Shown one piece after another: positions 8,250 through 17,617 of a stretch of DNA of 64,000 nt. This stretch comes from Microbacterium oleivorans. GTDB taxonomy: Bacteria; Actinomycetota; Actinomycetes; Actinomycetales; Microbacteriaceae. Where the stretch lies: NCBI RefSeq assembly GCF_013389665.1, contig NZ_CP058316.1:3162001-3226000 (forward strand), in the 5' to 3' direction. The notes under the pieces were generated by a model, which was given only the letters and a program-made list of their open reading frames with translations, made no database searches and was not told the DNA's origin. A program made the position numbers and the translations under genes. Numbering within the stretch: the first letter of the stretch is position 1; every line of letters starts with the position of its first letter.

Positions 8250-9596
8250 GTGACGTCAGGCACGAAGACCACCCGCACCCGCGCGAGCGAGGACACCGAA
8301 CTCGTCGAGGACGCGCCCACCACCGACGCCCAGGTCGCGGCGCCCAAGGCCGCAGCGAAGAAGGCTCCGGCCAAGAAGGCCCCGGCCAAGAAGGCTGCGC
8401 CGAAGAAGGCCGCGCCCGCCAAGGCCGCCAAGGCCAAGGCCGCGACCGACGACGAGGAGATGGACGACGAGGACGTCGAAGACGACGTCGAGATCGACAC
8501 CGAGGACGAGGCGGAGGGCGAGACCGCCGCTCCGGCACCCGGCGCCGCCAAGACCGACGACGACGACGAGGACGCCGAGTCGAAGAAGCCCGCGTTCACC
8601 GAGGCCCTGCCCACCGGGGCCATCGTCATCTCGACGAGCGATGAGGAAGACGTCCCCGTTTACTCGACGCAGATCACCGGCGCCACCGCCGACCCGGTCA
8701 AGGACTATCTGAAGCAGATCGGCAAGGTGCCCCTGCTGAACGCGGCCGAAGAGGTCGAGCTCGCCATGCGCATCGAGGCGGGCCTGTTCGCGGAAGAGAA
8801 GCTGTCGCACATGTCGCCGGCTGAGAAGTCGAACCAGCTGGGCCTCGATCTGCAGTGGGTCGCCCGTGACGGCCAGCGCGCCAAGAGCCACTTGCTCGGG
8901 GCCAACCTGCGACTCGTGGTCTCGCTCGCCAAGCGCTACACGGGCCGCGGCATGCAATTCCTCGACCTCATCCAGGAGGGCAACCTCGGTCTGATCCGTG
9001 CGGTTGAGAAGTTCGACTACACCAAGGGATTCAAGTTCTCGACCTACGCGACCTGGTGGATCCGTCAGGCGATCACCCGCGCGATGGCCGACCAGGCTCG
9101 CACGATCCGCATCCCGGTGCACATGGTCGAGGTCATCAACAAGCTCGCCCGGGTGCAGCGGCAGATGCTGCAGGATCTCGGTCGCGAACCCACCCCCGAG
9201 GAGCTCAGCCGCGAGCTCGACATGACCCCCGAGAAGGTCATCGAGGTGCAGAAGTACGGCCGCGAGCCGATCTCCCTGCACACGCCACTCGGCGAGGACG
9301 GCGACAGCGAGTTCGGCGACCTGATCGAGGACACCGAGGCGGTCGTCCCGGCCGATGCGGTCGGCTTCACGATGCTGCAGCGTCAGCTCGAGTCGCTGCT
9401 CGACTCGCTCAGCGAGCGCGAGGCCGGCGTCATCCGTATGCGATTCGGTCTGGGCGACGGCCAGCCCAAGACGCTCGACCAGATCGGCGACACGTTCGGG
9501 GTGACGCGCGAGCGCATCCGACAGATCGAGTCCAAGACGATGGCGAAGCTGCGGCACCCGTCGCGCTCGCAGTCGCTGCGGGACTACCTCGAGTGA
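8250..9596 (+). CDS. sigA: principal RNA polymerase sigma factor (sigma-70 group 1)
   Basis: A 448-aa housekeeping sigma factor that directs RNA polymerase to -35/-10 promoters. Residues ~30-70 are a Lys/Ala repeat ([19 protein letters not shown]), followed by a very acidic block (~70-95). Region 1.2 contains [21 protein letters not shown]. Region 2 begins near residue 217 ([19 protein letters not shown]), with the -10-melting segment [15 protein letters not shown]. Region 4 has the -35-binding helix [22 protein letters not shown] start with GAGAGG 7 nt upstream. The stop overlaps the next start as GTGA. The position upstream of DUF7455 and parE matches actinobacterial sigA/hrdB loci. Confidence 0.96.
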   Translation: MTSGTKTTRTRASEDTELVEDAPTTDAQVAAPKAAAKKAPAKKAPAKKAAPKKAAPAKAAKAKAATDDEEMDDEDVEDDVEIDTEDEAEGETAAPAPGAAKTDDDDEDAESKKPAFTEALPTGAIVISTSDEEDVPVYSTQITGATADPVKDYLKQIGKVPLLNAAEEVELAMRIEAGLFAEEKLSHMSPAEKSNQLGLDLQWVARDGQRAKSHLLGANLRLVVSLAKRYTGRGMQFLDLIQEGNLGLIRAVEKFDYTKGFKFSTYATWWIRQAITRAMADQARTIRIPVHMVEVINKLARVQRQMLQDLGREPTPEELSRELDMTPEKVIEVQKYGREPISLHTPLGEDGDSEFGDLIEDTEAVVPADAVGFTMLQRQLESLLDSLSEREAGVIRMRFGLGDGQPKTLDQIGDTFGVTRERIRQIESKTMAKLRHPSRSQSLRDYLE

Positions 9597-10291
9597 CCGG
9601 CGCGGCCAACGAGGGCAAGGCTCTCGAGGTCGTCGTCGACGGCACGTCCTACGCACGGATCCCGATCCGTACGCGCGTCGTGATGCCGGGCGACGACCTC
9701 GACGCGGTCCTCGCGGAATACGCGAAGCCGGTCGTCCAGCCCGGCGACCTGCTGTTCGTCACCGAGAAGATCGTGGCGATCACCCAGGGCCGCTCGTACA
9801 CGCTCGACGACATCGAGGTGCGTCCGCTCGCCCGCTTCCTGTCGAAGTACGTCACGCGCACGCCCTACGGCATCGGGCTCGGCATGCCCGAGACGATGGA
9901 GATGGCGCTGCGCGAGTGCGGCACCCCCCGCATCCTGTTCGCCGCCGCGGTGAGCGCCGTGACCAAGCTGTTCGGCCGACGCGGCGACTTCTACCGCATC
10001 GCGGGCGACAAGGCTCGGGCGATCGACGGGCCCACGCCCGGAACGATCCCGCCGTACAACAAGGCGGTCGTGCTCGGTCCGACCGACCCCGCCGGGGTCG
10101 CTGCGCGGACCAAGTCGCAGCTGGGCGGGGTCGCCGAGGTCGCGGTCGTCGACATCAACGACATCGGGGGCAACATCCTCGGCTCCACCCTCGACAAGGC
10201 CGGCGCGCAGCGGCTCGTGCGCATCCTGCGCGACAATCCCCTCGGCCAGGGACACCAGTCCACGCCGCTCGGCGTGATCCGCGAGGTGTGA
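9593..10291 (+). CDS. CofE-like ligase (coenzyme F420-0:L-glutamate ligase family)
   Basis: A 232-aa protein resembling CofE, the enzyme that adds gamma-linked glutamate to F420-0. Visible features are [18 protein letters not shown] (residues ~51-68), [15 protein letters not shown], the block [20 protein letters not shown] and [13 protein letters not shown], and an acidic segment [14 protein letters not shown]. The N-A-G-V-D-x-S-N segment of true CofE is not seen, so the acceptor is probably not F420. Start GTG 9593 overlaps the sigA stop (GTGA). The 3' end overlaps the following ATP-grasp gene in the same way, implying one translationally coupled unit. No F420 genes (cofC, cofD, fbiC) are in the window. 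Substrate unknown. Confidence 0.75.
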   Translation: MTGAANEGKALEVVVDGTSYARIPIRTRVVMPGDDLDAVLAEYAKPVVQPGDLLFVTEKIVAITQGRSYTLDDIEVRPLARFLSKYVTRTPYGIGLGMPETMEMALRECGTPRILFAAAVSAVTKLFGRRGDFYRIAGDKARAIDGPTPGTIPPYNKAVVLGPTDPAGVAARTKSQLGGVAEVAVVDINDIGGNILGSTLDKAGAQRLVRILRDNPLGQGHQSTPLGVIREV

Positions 10292-11316
10292 CGGTGGGGG
10301 CTGTCCATCGGCTGTACCGCCGTGCACGGTTCTTCGTCCGCCGTGTCGTGTCCTTCGACCGGGACCGCGTCCTCCAGTTCGCCCGCCAGTCGGCGGCGCT
10401 CTCGAAGGCCCCGGTATGGTGGGTCGCCCTCGACATGGCGTGGTGCGCGGTGCGCTACGAGACGACGTTCGAGAATTACTCGGAGTGGGACTTCCGCATC
10501 CTCCGATCGCGCGAACGTCGCACCTATATGACGGATCCGAAGTCGTTCCATCTCTCGCGGCGACTCAACGACAATGCCGTTCGCGGCATCTTCGACGACA
10601 AGCTGCAGTTCGCTCACCGCTTCGGCGATGAGCTCGGTCGTGCGTGGCTCGACGTCACGACGTCCGACACCGCTGCTCTGGCGTCCTTCCTCGGCGGACG
10701 CGAGCGCGTCATCACCAAGAATCCCGGCGGCGTGGGCGGCAACGGCATCACCATGCGCGAGGTCGCGGCCATCGACGACGTTGCGGCCTTGCGTGACGAG
10801 CTGCTGGCCTCGGGCGAGACGCTCGTCGAGGAGGTGCTGGTGCAGCATCCGGAGATGGCGCGCCTGTATCCCGGCAGCGTGAACTCGCTGCGGGTGGTCA
10901 CCTATCGCGATCCCGACGACGACGTGCATGTGCTCGCGTCCGTGTTGAAGGTCGGCAACGGGGGAGTGATCGACAACTTCTCCAACGGCGGCATGTACAC
11001 GATGCTGGGTGACGACGGCCGTGCTCTGCACGCCGCCAGCGACGAGGAGGGGCGACCCTTCGCCACCCATCCGATCACCGGGGTCGAGATCACCGGTTAC
11101 CAGGTGCCGCTGTACCCCGAGGTCCTCGAGCTGGTCGACCGTCTCGCGCGTCGCGTTCCCGAGATGCCCTACATCGGGTGGGACATCGCCATCACCCCGG
11201 AGCGACCGGTGGTCATCGAGGGCAACCACAACACCGGGGTGTTCCAGTCCAAGCCGTCGGTGTCGGGGATCCGACACGGGCTTCTGCCGCGCTACCGTGC
11301 CGCCATGCGTTTCTGA
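10288..11316 (+). CDS. sugar-transfer-associated ATP-grasp family protein, copy 1
   Basis: A 342-aa protein of the alpha-L-glutamate ligase-related / sugar-transfer-associated ATP-grasp group. Such enzymes form a phosphorylated-carboxylate intermediate and join it to an amine or similar nucleophile. ATP-binding segments are RVITKNPGGVGGNGITM, ETLVEEVLVQHPEMA, and the metal-binding end VVIEGNHNTGVFQSKPS. The basic N-terminus (RLYRRARFFVRRV) may sit at the membrane. GTG 10288 overlaps the CofE-like stop. It is a clear paralogue of the next gene (shared GNG-VIDNF--GGM-TM and EGNHN--VFQ-KPS blocks). Substrates cannot be deduced. Confidence 0.78.
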   Translation: MTVGAVHRLYRRARFFVRRVVSFDRDRVLQFARQSAALSKAPVWWVALDMAWCAVRYETTFENYSEWDFRILRSRERRTYMTDPKSFHLSRRLNDNAVRGIFDDKLQFAHRFGDELGRAWLDVTTSDTAALASFLGGRERVITKNPGGVGGNGITMREVAAIDDVAALRDELLASGETLVEEVLVQHPEMARLYPGSVNSLRVVTYRDPDDDVHVLASVLKVGNGGVIDNFSNGGMYTMLGDDGRALHAASDEEGRPFATHPITGVEITGYQVPLYPEVLELVDRLARRVPEMPYIGWDIAITPERPVVIEGNHNTGVFQSKPSVSGIRHGLLPRYRAAMRF

Positions 11317-11365
11317 CGCACCACGGCGAATCGCACTGACAATCCGACGAGACGGAGAACGAGCA

Positions 11366-12373
11366 ATGGGTCGATCACGCGTCCGACTGGGGTACCTGCT
11401 CGACCGGGCCCGCAACCTGCGCATCGGCAATCTCGTCGAGTTCGGGCGTCAGGTGCAGAAGGTGTCGAAGGCGCCGCTGCCGGTGATCATCGTCGACATG
11501 CTCTGGTGCTCGGTCAAGTACGACATGGGCTTCCGCGATTACGCGGTGTGGGACATCCGCCTGCTGAACGCCCGAGAGCGCGCCACCTGGATGACGCACC
11601 CGAAGTCGTTCCGCATCACGCGCATGCACAACACCCCGGAGGGGCGCTCGAAGCTCGAGGACAAGCGACGCTTCGCCCGTGAGTACGCCGACCTGCTCGG
11701 TCGCGAGACGCTCGATCTGCGCGACGTCGACGATGCCGAGCTGACGGCCTTCCTCGCCCGTCATCCCAAGGTGCTCGCGAAGCCGCTCGACGGCCACGGC
11801 GGCGGGGGGATCACGCTGCACGAGAACGTCTCGGATGCCGCGGCCTTCCGCGCGGAGGCGACCGCCGCCGGACAGTCGATCGTCGACGAGTTCATCGTGC
11901 AGCACGACGACATGGCCTCGCTGTACCCCGACAGCGTGAACACCGTCCGCATGATCACGTTCCTCACGCCCCAGGGGGACGTGCGGCTGCTGGCGAGCGT
12001 CCTGCGGATCGGCAACGGCGACGTCATCGACAACTTCGCGTCCGGCGGGATGTTCACGATGATCGACGAGCACGGGGTGGCGCTCTACCCCGGCGTCGAC
12101 AAGAACTCCAACGTCTACCGCGAGCACCCGGTCACGGGGACGTCGATCGTGGGTTTCGCGGTGCCGCTGTTCGATCAGGTGCTGGCGCTGACCGAGGCAC
12201 TCGCCCGCCGCACGCCCGAGGCTCCCTACGTGGGATGGGACCTCGCCATCACCCCGAGCGGCCCGGTCGTCATCGAGGGAAACCACAACTCCAGCGTCTT
12301 CCAGCCCAAGCCCTCGGCATCCGGAGTCCGCACGGGCCTGCTTCCGGTGTACCAGGCCGCGGTCGGTTTCTGA
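11366..12373 (+). CDS. sugar-transfer-associated ATP-grasp family protein, copy 2
   Basis: A 335-aa paralogue of the preceding protein. The ATP-grasp segments are KVLAKPLDGHGGGGITL, QSIVDEFIVQHDDMA, GNGDVIDNFASGGMFTM and VVIEGNHNSSVFQPKPS. ATG 11366 is preceded by GGAG (11354-11357) with good spacing. The 49-bp gap from copy 1 contains no terminator, so it probably shares the sigA-cofE-like transcript. Retention of two diverged copies side by side suggests two different acceptor or donor substrates, or a heteromer. It ends before a strong bidirectional terminator. Confidence 0.78.
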   Translation: MGRSRVRLGYLLDRARNLRIGNLVEFGRQVQKVSKAPLPVIIVDMLWCSVKYDMGFRDYAVWDIRLLNARERATWMTHPKSFRITRMHNTPEGRSKLEDKRRFAREYADLLGRETLDLRDVDDAELTAFLARHPKVLAKPLDGHGGGGITLHENVSDAAAFRAEATAAGQSIVDEFIVQHDDMASLYPDSVNTVRMITFLTPQGDVRLLASVLRIGNGDVIDNFASGGMFTMIDEHGVALYPGVDKNSNVYREHPVTGTSIVGFAVPLFDQVLALTEALARRTPEAPYVGWDLAITPSGPVVIEGNHNSSVFQPKPSASGVRTGLLPVYQAAVGF

Positions 12374-12397
12374 ACGGCTGCCCGTCGCCGCGGCAGA

Positions 12398-12436
12398 CGA
12401 GAAACGCCCCGAGTCTCGGACTCGGGGCGTTTCTCG
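12398..12436. terminator. bidirectional intrinsic terminator
   Basis: Perfect 18-bp stem, CGAGAAACGCCCCGAGTC (12398-12415) and its complement (12419-12436), with a 3-nt loop. An A-run on one side and TTTCTC on the other allow it to serve both the ATP-grasp operon and the convergent DUF7455 gene. Confidence 0.88.
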
Positions 12437-12446
12437 TTGCGGCGGG

Positions 12447-12668
12447 TCAGCTGGCGGCGACCAGACGCGAGGTCTCGTCGTGCCAGCTGGTCGCGACGGC
12501 GCGGAGCTTCTCTTCGTACTTGCGTCCGTGGTGCGCGCAGAACAGCAGCTCGCTGCCGTTCACCTCGGCCGCGATGTAAGCCTGTGCGCCGCACGAGTCG
12601 CATCGGTCTGCCGCCGTCAGGCGGTGCTCGAGGACGGCGGTGGTCTCTGCGGAAGTCGACGTGGTCAT
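12447..12668 (-). CDS. DUF7455 small zinc-ribbon-like protein
   Basis: A 73-aa protein of a family conserved beside sigA/sigB in actinobacteria (Rv2708c type). The body is LTAADRCDSCGAQAYIAA followed by SELLFCAHHGRKYEEKL; CxxC plus C-x-H-H could hold one zinc ion. The frame is open further upstream, but ATG 12668 (MTTSTSAETT) has GAGGAGG 6-8 nt before it and matches the usual family length. Function unknown. The position between the sigA operon and parE is the conserved one. Confidence 0.88.
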   Translation of the reverse strand: MTTSTSAETTAVLEHRLTAADRCDSCGAQAYIAAEVNGSELLFCAHHGRKYEEKLRAVATSWHDETSRLVAAS

Positions 12669-12748
12669 GAAGGGTGCCTCCTCGGTCGATCGGGACGTGC
12701 AACTGAGTGCCTCCGATACAACCATGCGCAGCCCGGGGTATGCCCCAT

Positions 12749-12778
12749 TTGACGTGCATTTCGCTCTGCGCGTACGCT
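12749..12778 (+). promoter_or_regulatory. parE: parE promoter (TTGACG-18-TACGCT)
   Basis: A -35 TTGACG (12749-12754) and a -10 TACGCT (12773-12778), spaced 18 bp, form the best canonical SigA promoter in the window. The transcript would start near 12785, leaving a 5'-UTR of about 77 nt. Confidence 0.6.
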
Positions 12779-12793
12779 CGCGCCCGCGCGGAG

Positions 12794-12827
12794 CCGCGGG
12801 GAGTCCCCGCGGGAGTGTGTCCTCCCG
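12794..12827 (+). promoter_or_regulatory. two mutually exclusive hairpins in the parE 5'-UTR
   Basis: CCGCGGGG-AGT-CCCCGCGG (12794-12812) overlaps CGGGAG-TGTGTC-CTCCCG (12810-12827). Bases 12810-12812 are used by both stems, so only one can form at a time. The GTG start is 35 nt further on. Confidence 0.35.
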
Positions 12828-12861
12828 CCGGTGTCGGGCGGCGCGGATACGCTTGGAGATC

Positions 12862-14931
12862 GTGACCGCTGAGTATTCCGCCCATCACCTCCAGGTGCTC
12901 GAAGGACTCGAGGCTGTCCGCAAGCGACCGGGCATGTACATCGGCTCGACCGATTCGCGCGGACTCATGCACTGTCTCTGGGAGATCATCGACAACTCCG
13001 TCGACGAGGCCCTCGGAGGGTACGGCTCCCGCATCGACATCGTGCTCCACGCCGACGGCAGCGTCGAGGTGCGCGACCGCGCCCGCGGCATCCCCGTCGA
13101 CGTCGAGCCCCGCACCGGCTTGACCGGTGTCGAGGTCGTGTTCACCAAGCTCCACGCGGGCGGCAAGTTCGGTGGCGGATCCTACGCCGCCTCGGGCGGC
13201 CTCCACGGCGTCGGCGCCTCCGTCGTCAACGCGCTCTCGGAACGGCTCGACGTCGAGGTCGACCGGGCAGGCAAGACCTACGCCATGTCTTTCCACCGCG
13301 GTGAGCCCGGTCGGTTCGCCGGAGACACCCCGGACTCCGGCTTCACCCCGTTCGAGCGCTCATCCGAGCTGCGCGTCGTCGGCAAAGCGGCGCGCGGCAC
13401 CACGGGAACACGCATCCGCTACTGGGCCGACCGGCAGATCTTCACGAAGGATGCCGCGTTCCACCTCGACGAGCTGGAGCAGCGTGCCCGGCAGACGGCC
13501 TTCCTCGTGCCGGGCCTCGAGCTCGTCATCGTCGATGAGCGCGCTGACGAGCGCGTCGAGACGAGCTATCGATACGACGGCGGCATCTCCGAGTTCGCCG
13601 AGTTCCTCGCTCCCGACGCTCCGATCACCGACACGTGGCGCCTGACCGGCTCCGGCACCTTCACCGAGACGGTTCCGGTGCTGCAGAGCAACGGCGCGAT
13701 GGTGCCCACCGAGGTGGAGCGCACGTGCGAGGTCGATGTGGCGCTGCGGTGGGGGACGAGCTACGAGACCGTCACGCGCTCGTTCGTCAACATCATCGCG
13801 ACGCCCAAGGGCGGAACGCACCAGCAGGGCTTCGAGCAGGGGCTGATGAAGGTCGTCCGAGCGCAGGTGGAGCAGAACGCCCGGCGGCTGAAGGTCGGCA
13901 ACGACAAGCTCGAGAAGGACGACATCCTCGCCGGGCTGACCGCGGTGCTCACCGTGCGGGTTCCCGAGCCGCAGTTCGAGGGGCAGACGAAGGAGATCCT
14001 CGGAACCCCCGCGGTCCGCCAGATCGTCGCGAACGTGGTGAACCGCGAACTGACGGCACGGTTCACCTCGCCCAAGCGCGACGACAAGGCGCAGACGGGG
14101 CAGCTGCTCGAGAAGGTCGTCTCCGAAATGAAGGCGCGCATCTCTGCGCGCACGCACAAGGAGACCCAGCGCCGCAAGACCGCGCTCGAGTCGTCGTCGC
14201 TGCCGTCGAAGCTCGCGGACTGCCGGACGAACGACGTCGCCGAGTCGGAGCTGTTCATCGTCGAGGGCGATTCGGCCCTGGGCACCGCCAAACACGCGCG
14301 CAACAGTGAGTATCAGGCGCTCCTGCCGATCCGCGGGAAGATCCTCAACGTCCAGAAGGCGTCGGTCAGCGACATGCTCTCGAACGCCGAGTGCGCCGCG
14401 ATCATCCAGGTCGTCGGCGCGGGATCGGGGCGGTCGTTCGATCTGAGCGCCGCGCGTTACGGCAAGGTGATCCTGATGAGCGACGCCGACGTCGACGGCG
14501 CCCACATCCGCACTCTGCTGCTCACGCTGTTCTTCCGGTACATGCGACCGCTCATCGAGGACGGCCGTGTCTTCGCCGCCGTGCCGCCGCTGCATCGGGT
14601 CGTCGTGGTGAACCCCGGCTCGAAGCCGAACGAGACGATCTACACCTACTCCGAGGCCGAACTCCACACGCTGCTCACGAAGCTGCGCAAGTCCGGTCGC
14701 AGGTGGCAGGAGCCGGTGCAGCGCTACAAGGGGCTCGGCGAGATGGATGCCGATCAGCTGGCGACGACCACGATGGACCGTGCCGGGCGCACGCTGCGTC
14801 GGGTGCGCGTCGAGGATGCCGACGCGGCGAACGCGGTGTTCGAACTCCTCATGGGCAACGAGGTCGCGCCGCGCCGCGACTTCATCGTCACCTCGAGCGA
14901 CCGGCTGTCACGCGAGGCGATCGACGCCTGA
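12862..14931 (+). CDS. parE: DNA topoisomerase IV subunit B
   Basis: A 689-aa ATPase subunit of a type IIA topoisomerase, which decatenates sister chromosomes with ParC. The N-terminal GHKL ATPase domain shows IIDNSVDEALGGYG, the G-rich lid FGGGSYAASGGLHGVGASV, and the preceding AVRKRPGMYIGSTD. The C-terminal Toprim domain shows VEGDSALG and the metal site MSDADVDGAHIRTLLL. Upstream in-frame codons have no homology, so GTG 12862 (MTAEYSAHHLQVLEGL) is chosen. The location beside sigA with parC following marks ParE rather than GyrB, whose gene normally lies near dnaA. Confidence 0.92.
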   Translation: MTAEYSAHHLQVLEGLEAVRKRPGMYIGSTDSRGLMHCLWEIIDNSVDEALGGYGSRIDIVLHADGSVEVRDRARGIPVDVEPRTGLTGVEVVFTKLHAGGKFGGGSYAASGGLHGVGASVVNALSERLDVEVDRAGKTYAMSFHRGEPGRFAGDTPDSGFTPFERSSELRVVGKAARGTTGTRIRYWADRQIFTKDAAFHLDELEQRARQTAFLVPGLELVIVDERADERVETSYRYDGGISEFAEFLAPDAPITDTWRLTGSGTFTETVPVLQSNGAMVPTEVERTCEVDVALRWGTSYETVTRSFVNIIATPKGGTHQQGFEQGLMKVVRAQVEQNARRLKVGNDKLEKDDILAGLTAVLTVRVPEPQFEGQTKEILGTPAVRQIVANVVNRELTARFTSPKRDDKAQTGQLLEKVVSEMKARISARTHKETQRRKTALESSSLPSKLADCRTNDVAESELFIVEGDSALGTAKHARNSEYQALLPIRGKILNVQKASVSDMLSNAECAAIIQVVGAGSGRSFDLSAARYGKVILMSDADVDGAHIRTLLLTLFFRYMRPLIEDGRVFAAVPPLHRVVVVNPGSKPNETIYTYSEAELHTLLTKLRKSGRRWQEPVQRYKGLGEMDADQLATTTMDRAGRTLRRVRVEDADAANAVFELLMGNEVAPRRDFIVTSSDRLSREAIDA

Positions 14932-15095
14932 CCGCCGGGCATCCCGCGGCCGAGGGTGCGAGCCGCATGCGACTCGGAGAGAACGACGCGAACCTCGGAC
15001 GCCGCTCGGCTGACGGTCCGAGATCCGCGACGTTCTCGAAGGTTCGCCGCCTCCGGTGAGCGCGACGCGGCAGCGCGGGGCTGAACGGGCCGGGA

Positions 15096-17555
15096 TCAGG
15101 AGACGACGGTGCCGACGGCGCCGACGACGCCTTCGAGCGGCTGGCCCGACGCGTCGCGCTTCGCGCCGGGCGCGGGGAGCGCACGCGTGGCTCCGTCGGG
15201 CCCGACGGCGCGCGGGGCGTCGCCGACCCAGCCGAGGGTCAGCGTGTCCTCGCCACGGAGGAAGCGCTGCGCGCGCACCCCTCCCGTCGCGCGGCCCTTC
15301 GCGGGGAACTCCGAGAAGGCCGACACCTTGCCGCTACCGGCATCCGCGCCCGCGAGAGACTGCGTCGAGCCGGCGATCGTGACCACGACCGTGTCGTCGG
15401 TCGCCGTGACCGCCGTGAACGCGATGACGCGCTCGCCCTCCGAGACCCGGACTCCGGCCATGCCTCCGGCAGCACGTCCCTGAGGGCGCACGGACGCCGC
15501 GTCGAAGCGCAGCAGCTGAGCGTCGGAGGTGACGAAGACCAGTTCGGTTCCGTCGGCCGCCGGGGCGGCGCCCACGACGCGGTCTCCGGGCTTGAGGGAG
15601 ATGATCTCGGCATCGGGCTTCCCGGGGGCGAGCTCGGTCGCCGCCACCCGCTTCACGACCCCGTGGGCCGTGCCGATGGCGATCGGCGGCTCGGCCGTCA
15701 GCGGCACGATCGCGACGACGTGCTCATCTCCGACGAGCCCGACGTACTGATCCGCTTTCGAACCGGCCGCGAGCTGCACGCTGTTGCCGGGCACCGACGG
15801 GAGGTCGACGGGCGAGAACCGCACGAGTCGCCCGGTGCTCGTGACCGCTCCGAGCTCGCCTCGCACCGTGGCGTCGACGGCCGAGCGTACGGCGTCGTGC
15901 TTGCTGCGCCGCGCCGGGGGCACGATGCCGCTGCTGAGCAGGTCGTCGCCCAGCTCGGCGCGCACCATCCGCCCGGTCGCCGACAGGAAGACACGGCACG
16001 GCGCGTCCGCGATCTGAAGATCGGCCACCGCCTTCTTGCCGGCACGGGCGGTGACCGGCCCGCCGTTGAGCAGCAGCGTCCGCCGGGGGGTGCCGTAGGT
16101 CTCGGCGGCCGCCTCGAGCTCGCGCGCGACCTGAGCGCGCAGCAGCACCTCGCTCGACAGCAGCTCTTCGAGATGCGCGATCTCGCCCTTGAGCTGGTCG
16201 CGCTCGGTCTCGAGCTCGACGCGGGAGAACTTCGTGAGGCGTCGCAGGCGCAGCTCGAGGATGTACTCGGCCTGGGGCTGCGACAGGTCGAAGACGTCCA
16301 TCAGCCGTCCCCGGGCCTGCTCGCCGTCGTCGGAGGTGCGGATGACCTGGATGACCTCGTCGATGTCGAGGATCGCGATGAGCAGCCCCTCGACGAGGTG
16401 CAGGCGCTCCCGCTTGCGGGCGAGGCGGTAGCTGCTGCGGCGGGTGACGACCTCGATGCGGTGATCGAGGTAGACCCTCAGCAGTTCCTTGAGCCCGAGC
16501 GTCTGCGGCTGCCCCTCGACGAGAGCGACGTTGTTGATGCCGAACGAATCCTCGAGCGGGGTCAGGCGGTAGAGCTGCTCGAGCACCGCGTTGGGGTCGA
16601 AGCCCGTCTTGACGGTGATGACCAGGCGCAGACCGTGGTTGCGATCGGTGAAATCCGCGACATCCGAGATGCCGGTGAGCTTCTTCGCGCCGACGGCGTC
16701 CTTGATCTTGTCGATGATCCGCTCCGGCCCGACCATGTAGGGCAGCTCGGTCACCACCAGGCCGGTGCGCCGCGGGCCCAGCGATTCTACCGACACCTTC
16801 GCCCGCGTGCGGAACGAGCCGCGCCCGTTCGTGTATGCGTCCTTGATGCCGTCCAGTCCGACGATGACGCCGCCGCCGGGGAGGTCGGGACCGGGCACGA
16901 ACTCCATCAGCTCGTCGAGCGTCGCGTCGGGGTTCTCGAGCAGGTGCACCGCGGCGGCGACGACCTCGATGAGGTTGTGCGGAGCCATGTTCGTCGCCAT
17001 GCCGACGGCGATGCCCGTCGTGCCGTTGACGAGCAGGTTCGGGTACGCGGCCGGGAGCACGGCGGGCTGCTGGAACTGACCGTCGTAGTTCGGGATGAAG
17101 TCGACGACGTCCTCGTCGAGGTTCTCGGTGAGCGCGAGGGCGGATGGAGCCAGCCGGGCCTCGGTGTAGCGTGCGGCGGCGGGACCGTCGTCGAGCGACC
17201 CGAAGTTGCCGTGACCGTCGACCAGCGGCACCCGCAGGGCGAACTCCTGCGCCAAGCGCACGAGCGCGTCGTAGATGGCCGAGTCGCCGTGGGGGTGCAG
17301 CTTGCCCATGACCTCGCCGACGACACGGGCGCTCTTGACGTGCCCCTTGTCGGGCCGGAGACCCATGTCTGCCATCTGGTACAGGATGCGGCGCTGCACC
17401 GGCTTGAGGCCGTCGCGGGCGTCGGGGAGGGCGCGCGAGTAGATGACGGAGTAGGCGTACTCGAGGAACGACCCCTGCATCTCCGCCGAGACGTCGACGT
17501 CCTCGATGCGCTCCGGCTGGTCGGGGACGGGTGAGGCGGTGCGGGATGCGGCCAT
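15096..17555 (-). CDS. parC: DNA topoisomerase IV subunit A
   Basis: An 819-aa breakage-reunion subunit partnering ParE. The winged-helix core runs from [19 protein letters not shown]. The catalytic tyrosine is Tyr130 in [10 protein letters not shown]. The quinolone region [15 protein letters not shown] carries Ser92 and Asp96 at the positions of E. coli GyrA Ser83 and Asp87, the drug-sensitive type. The C-terminal beta-pinwheel (from ~520) lacks a recognisable GyrA box (QRRGGKG), supporting ParC over GyrA. It converges on parE across a 164-bp gap. That gap holds a weak inverted repeat (CGAACCT ... AGGTTCG) but no clear terminator. Confidence 0.9.
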   Translation of the reverse strand: MAASRTASPVPDQPERIEDVDVSAEMQGSFLEYAYSVIYSRALPDARDGLKPVQRRILYQMADMGLRPDKGHVKSARVVGEVMGKLHPHGDSAIYDALVRLAQEFALRVPLVDGHGNFGSLDDGPAAARYTEARLAPSALALTENLDEDVVDFIPNYDGQFQQPAVLPAAYPNLLVNGTTGIAVGMATNMAPHNLIEVVAAAVHLLENPDATLDELMEFVPGPDLPGGGVIVGLDGIKDAYTNGRGSFRTRAKVSVESLGPRRTGLVVTELPYMVGPERIIDKIKDAVGAKKLTGISDVADFTDRNHGLRLVITVKTGFDPNAVLEQLYRLTPLEDSFGINNVALVEGQPQTLGLKELLRVYLDHRIEVVTRRSSYRLARKRERLHLVEGLLIAILDIDEVIQVIRTSDDGEQARGRLMDVFDLSQPQAEYILELRLRRLTKFSRVELETERDQLKGEIAHLEELLSSEVLLRAQVARELEAAAETYGTPRRTLLLNGGPVTARAGKKAVADLQIADAPCRVFLSATGRMVRAELGDDLLSSGIVPPARRSKHDAVRSAVDATVRGELGAVTSTGRLVRFSPVDLPSVPGNSVQLAAGSKADQYVGLVGDEHVVAIVPLTAEPPIAIGTAHGVVKRVAATELAPGKPDAEIISLKPGDRVVGAAPAADGTELVFVTSDAQLLRFDAASVRPQGRAAGGMAGVRVSEGERVIAFTAVTATDDTVVVTIAGSTQSLAGADAGSGKVSAFSEFPAKGRATGGVRAQRFLRGEDTLTLGWVGDAPRAVGPDGATRALPAPGAKRDASGQPLEGVVGAVGTVVS

Positions 17556-17617
17556 GAAGCTGTACGGACCTCGATCGGGGATTCGGGTGCGGAAGCCCGT
17601 GTGCGAGACTGTCCGCG

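Noticed and set aside
12640..12861. An extended parE N-terminus from position 12640
   Set aside because: The extra 74 residues have no topoisomerase homology and span the promoter and leader hairpins.
14932..15095. A weak inverted repeat (CGAACCT ... AGGTTCG) as parE/parC terminator
   Set aside because: Only seven pairs with a loop of more than 40 nt; not reported as a feature.
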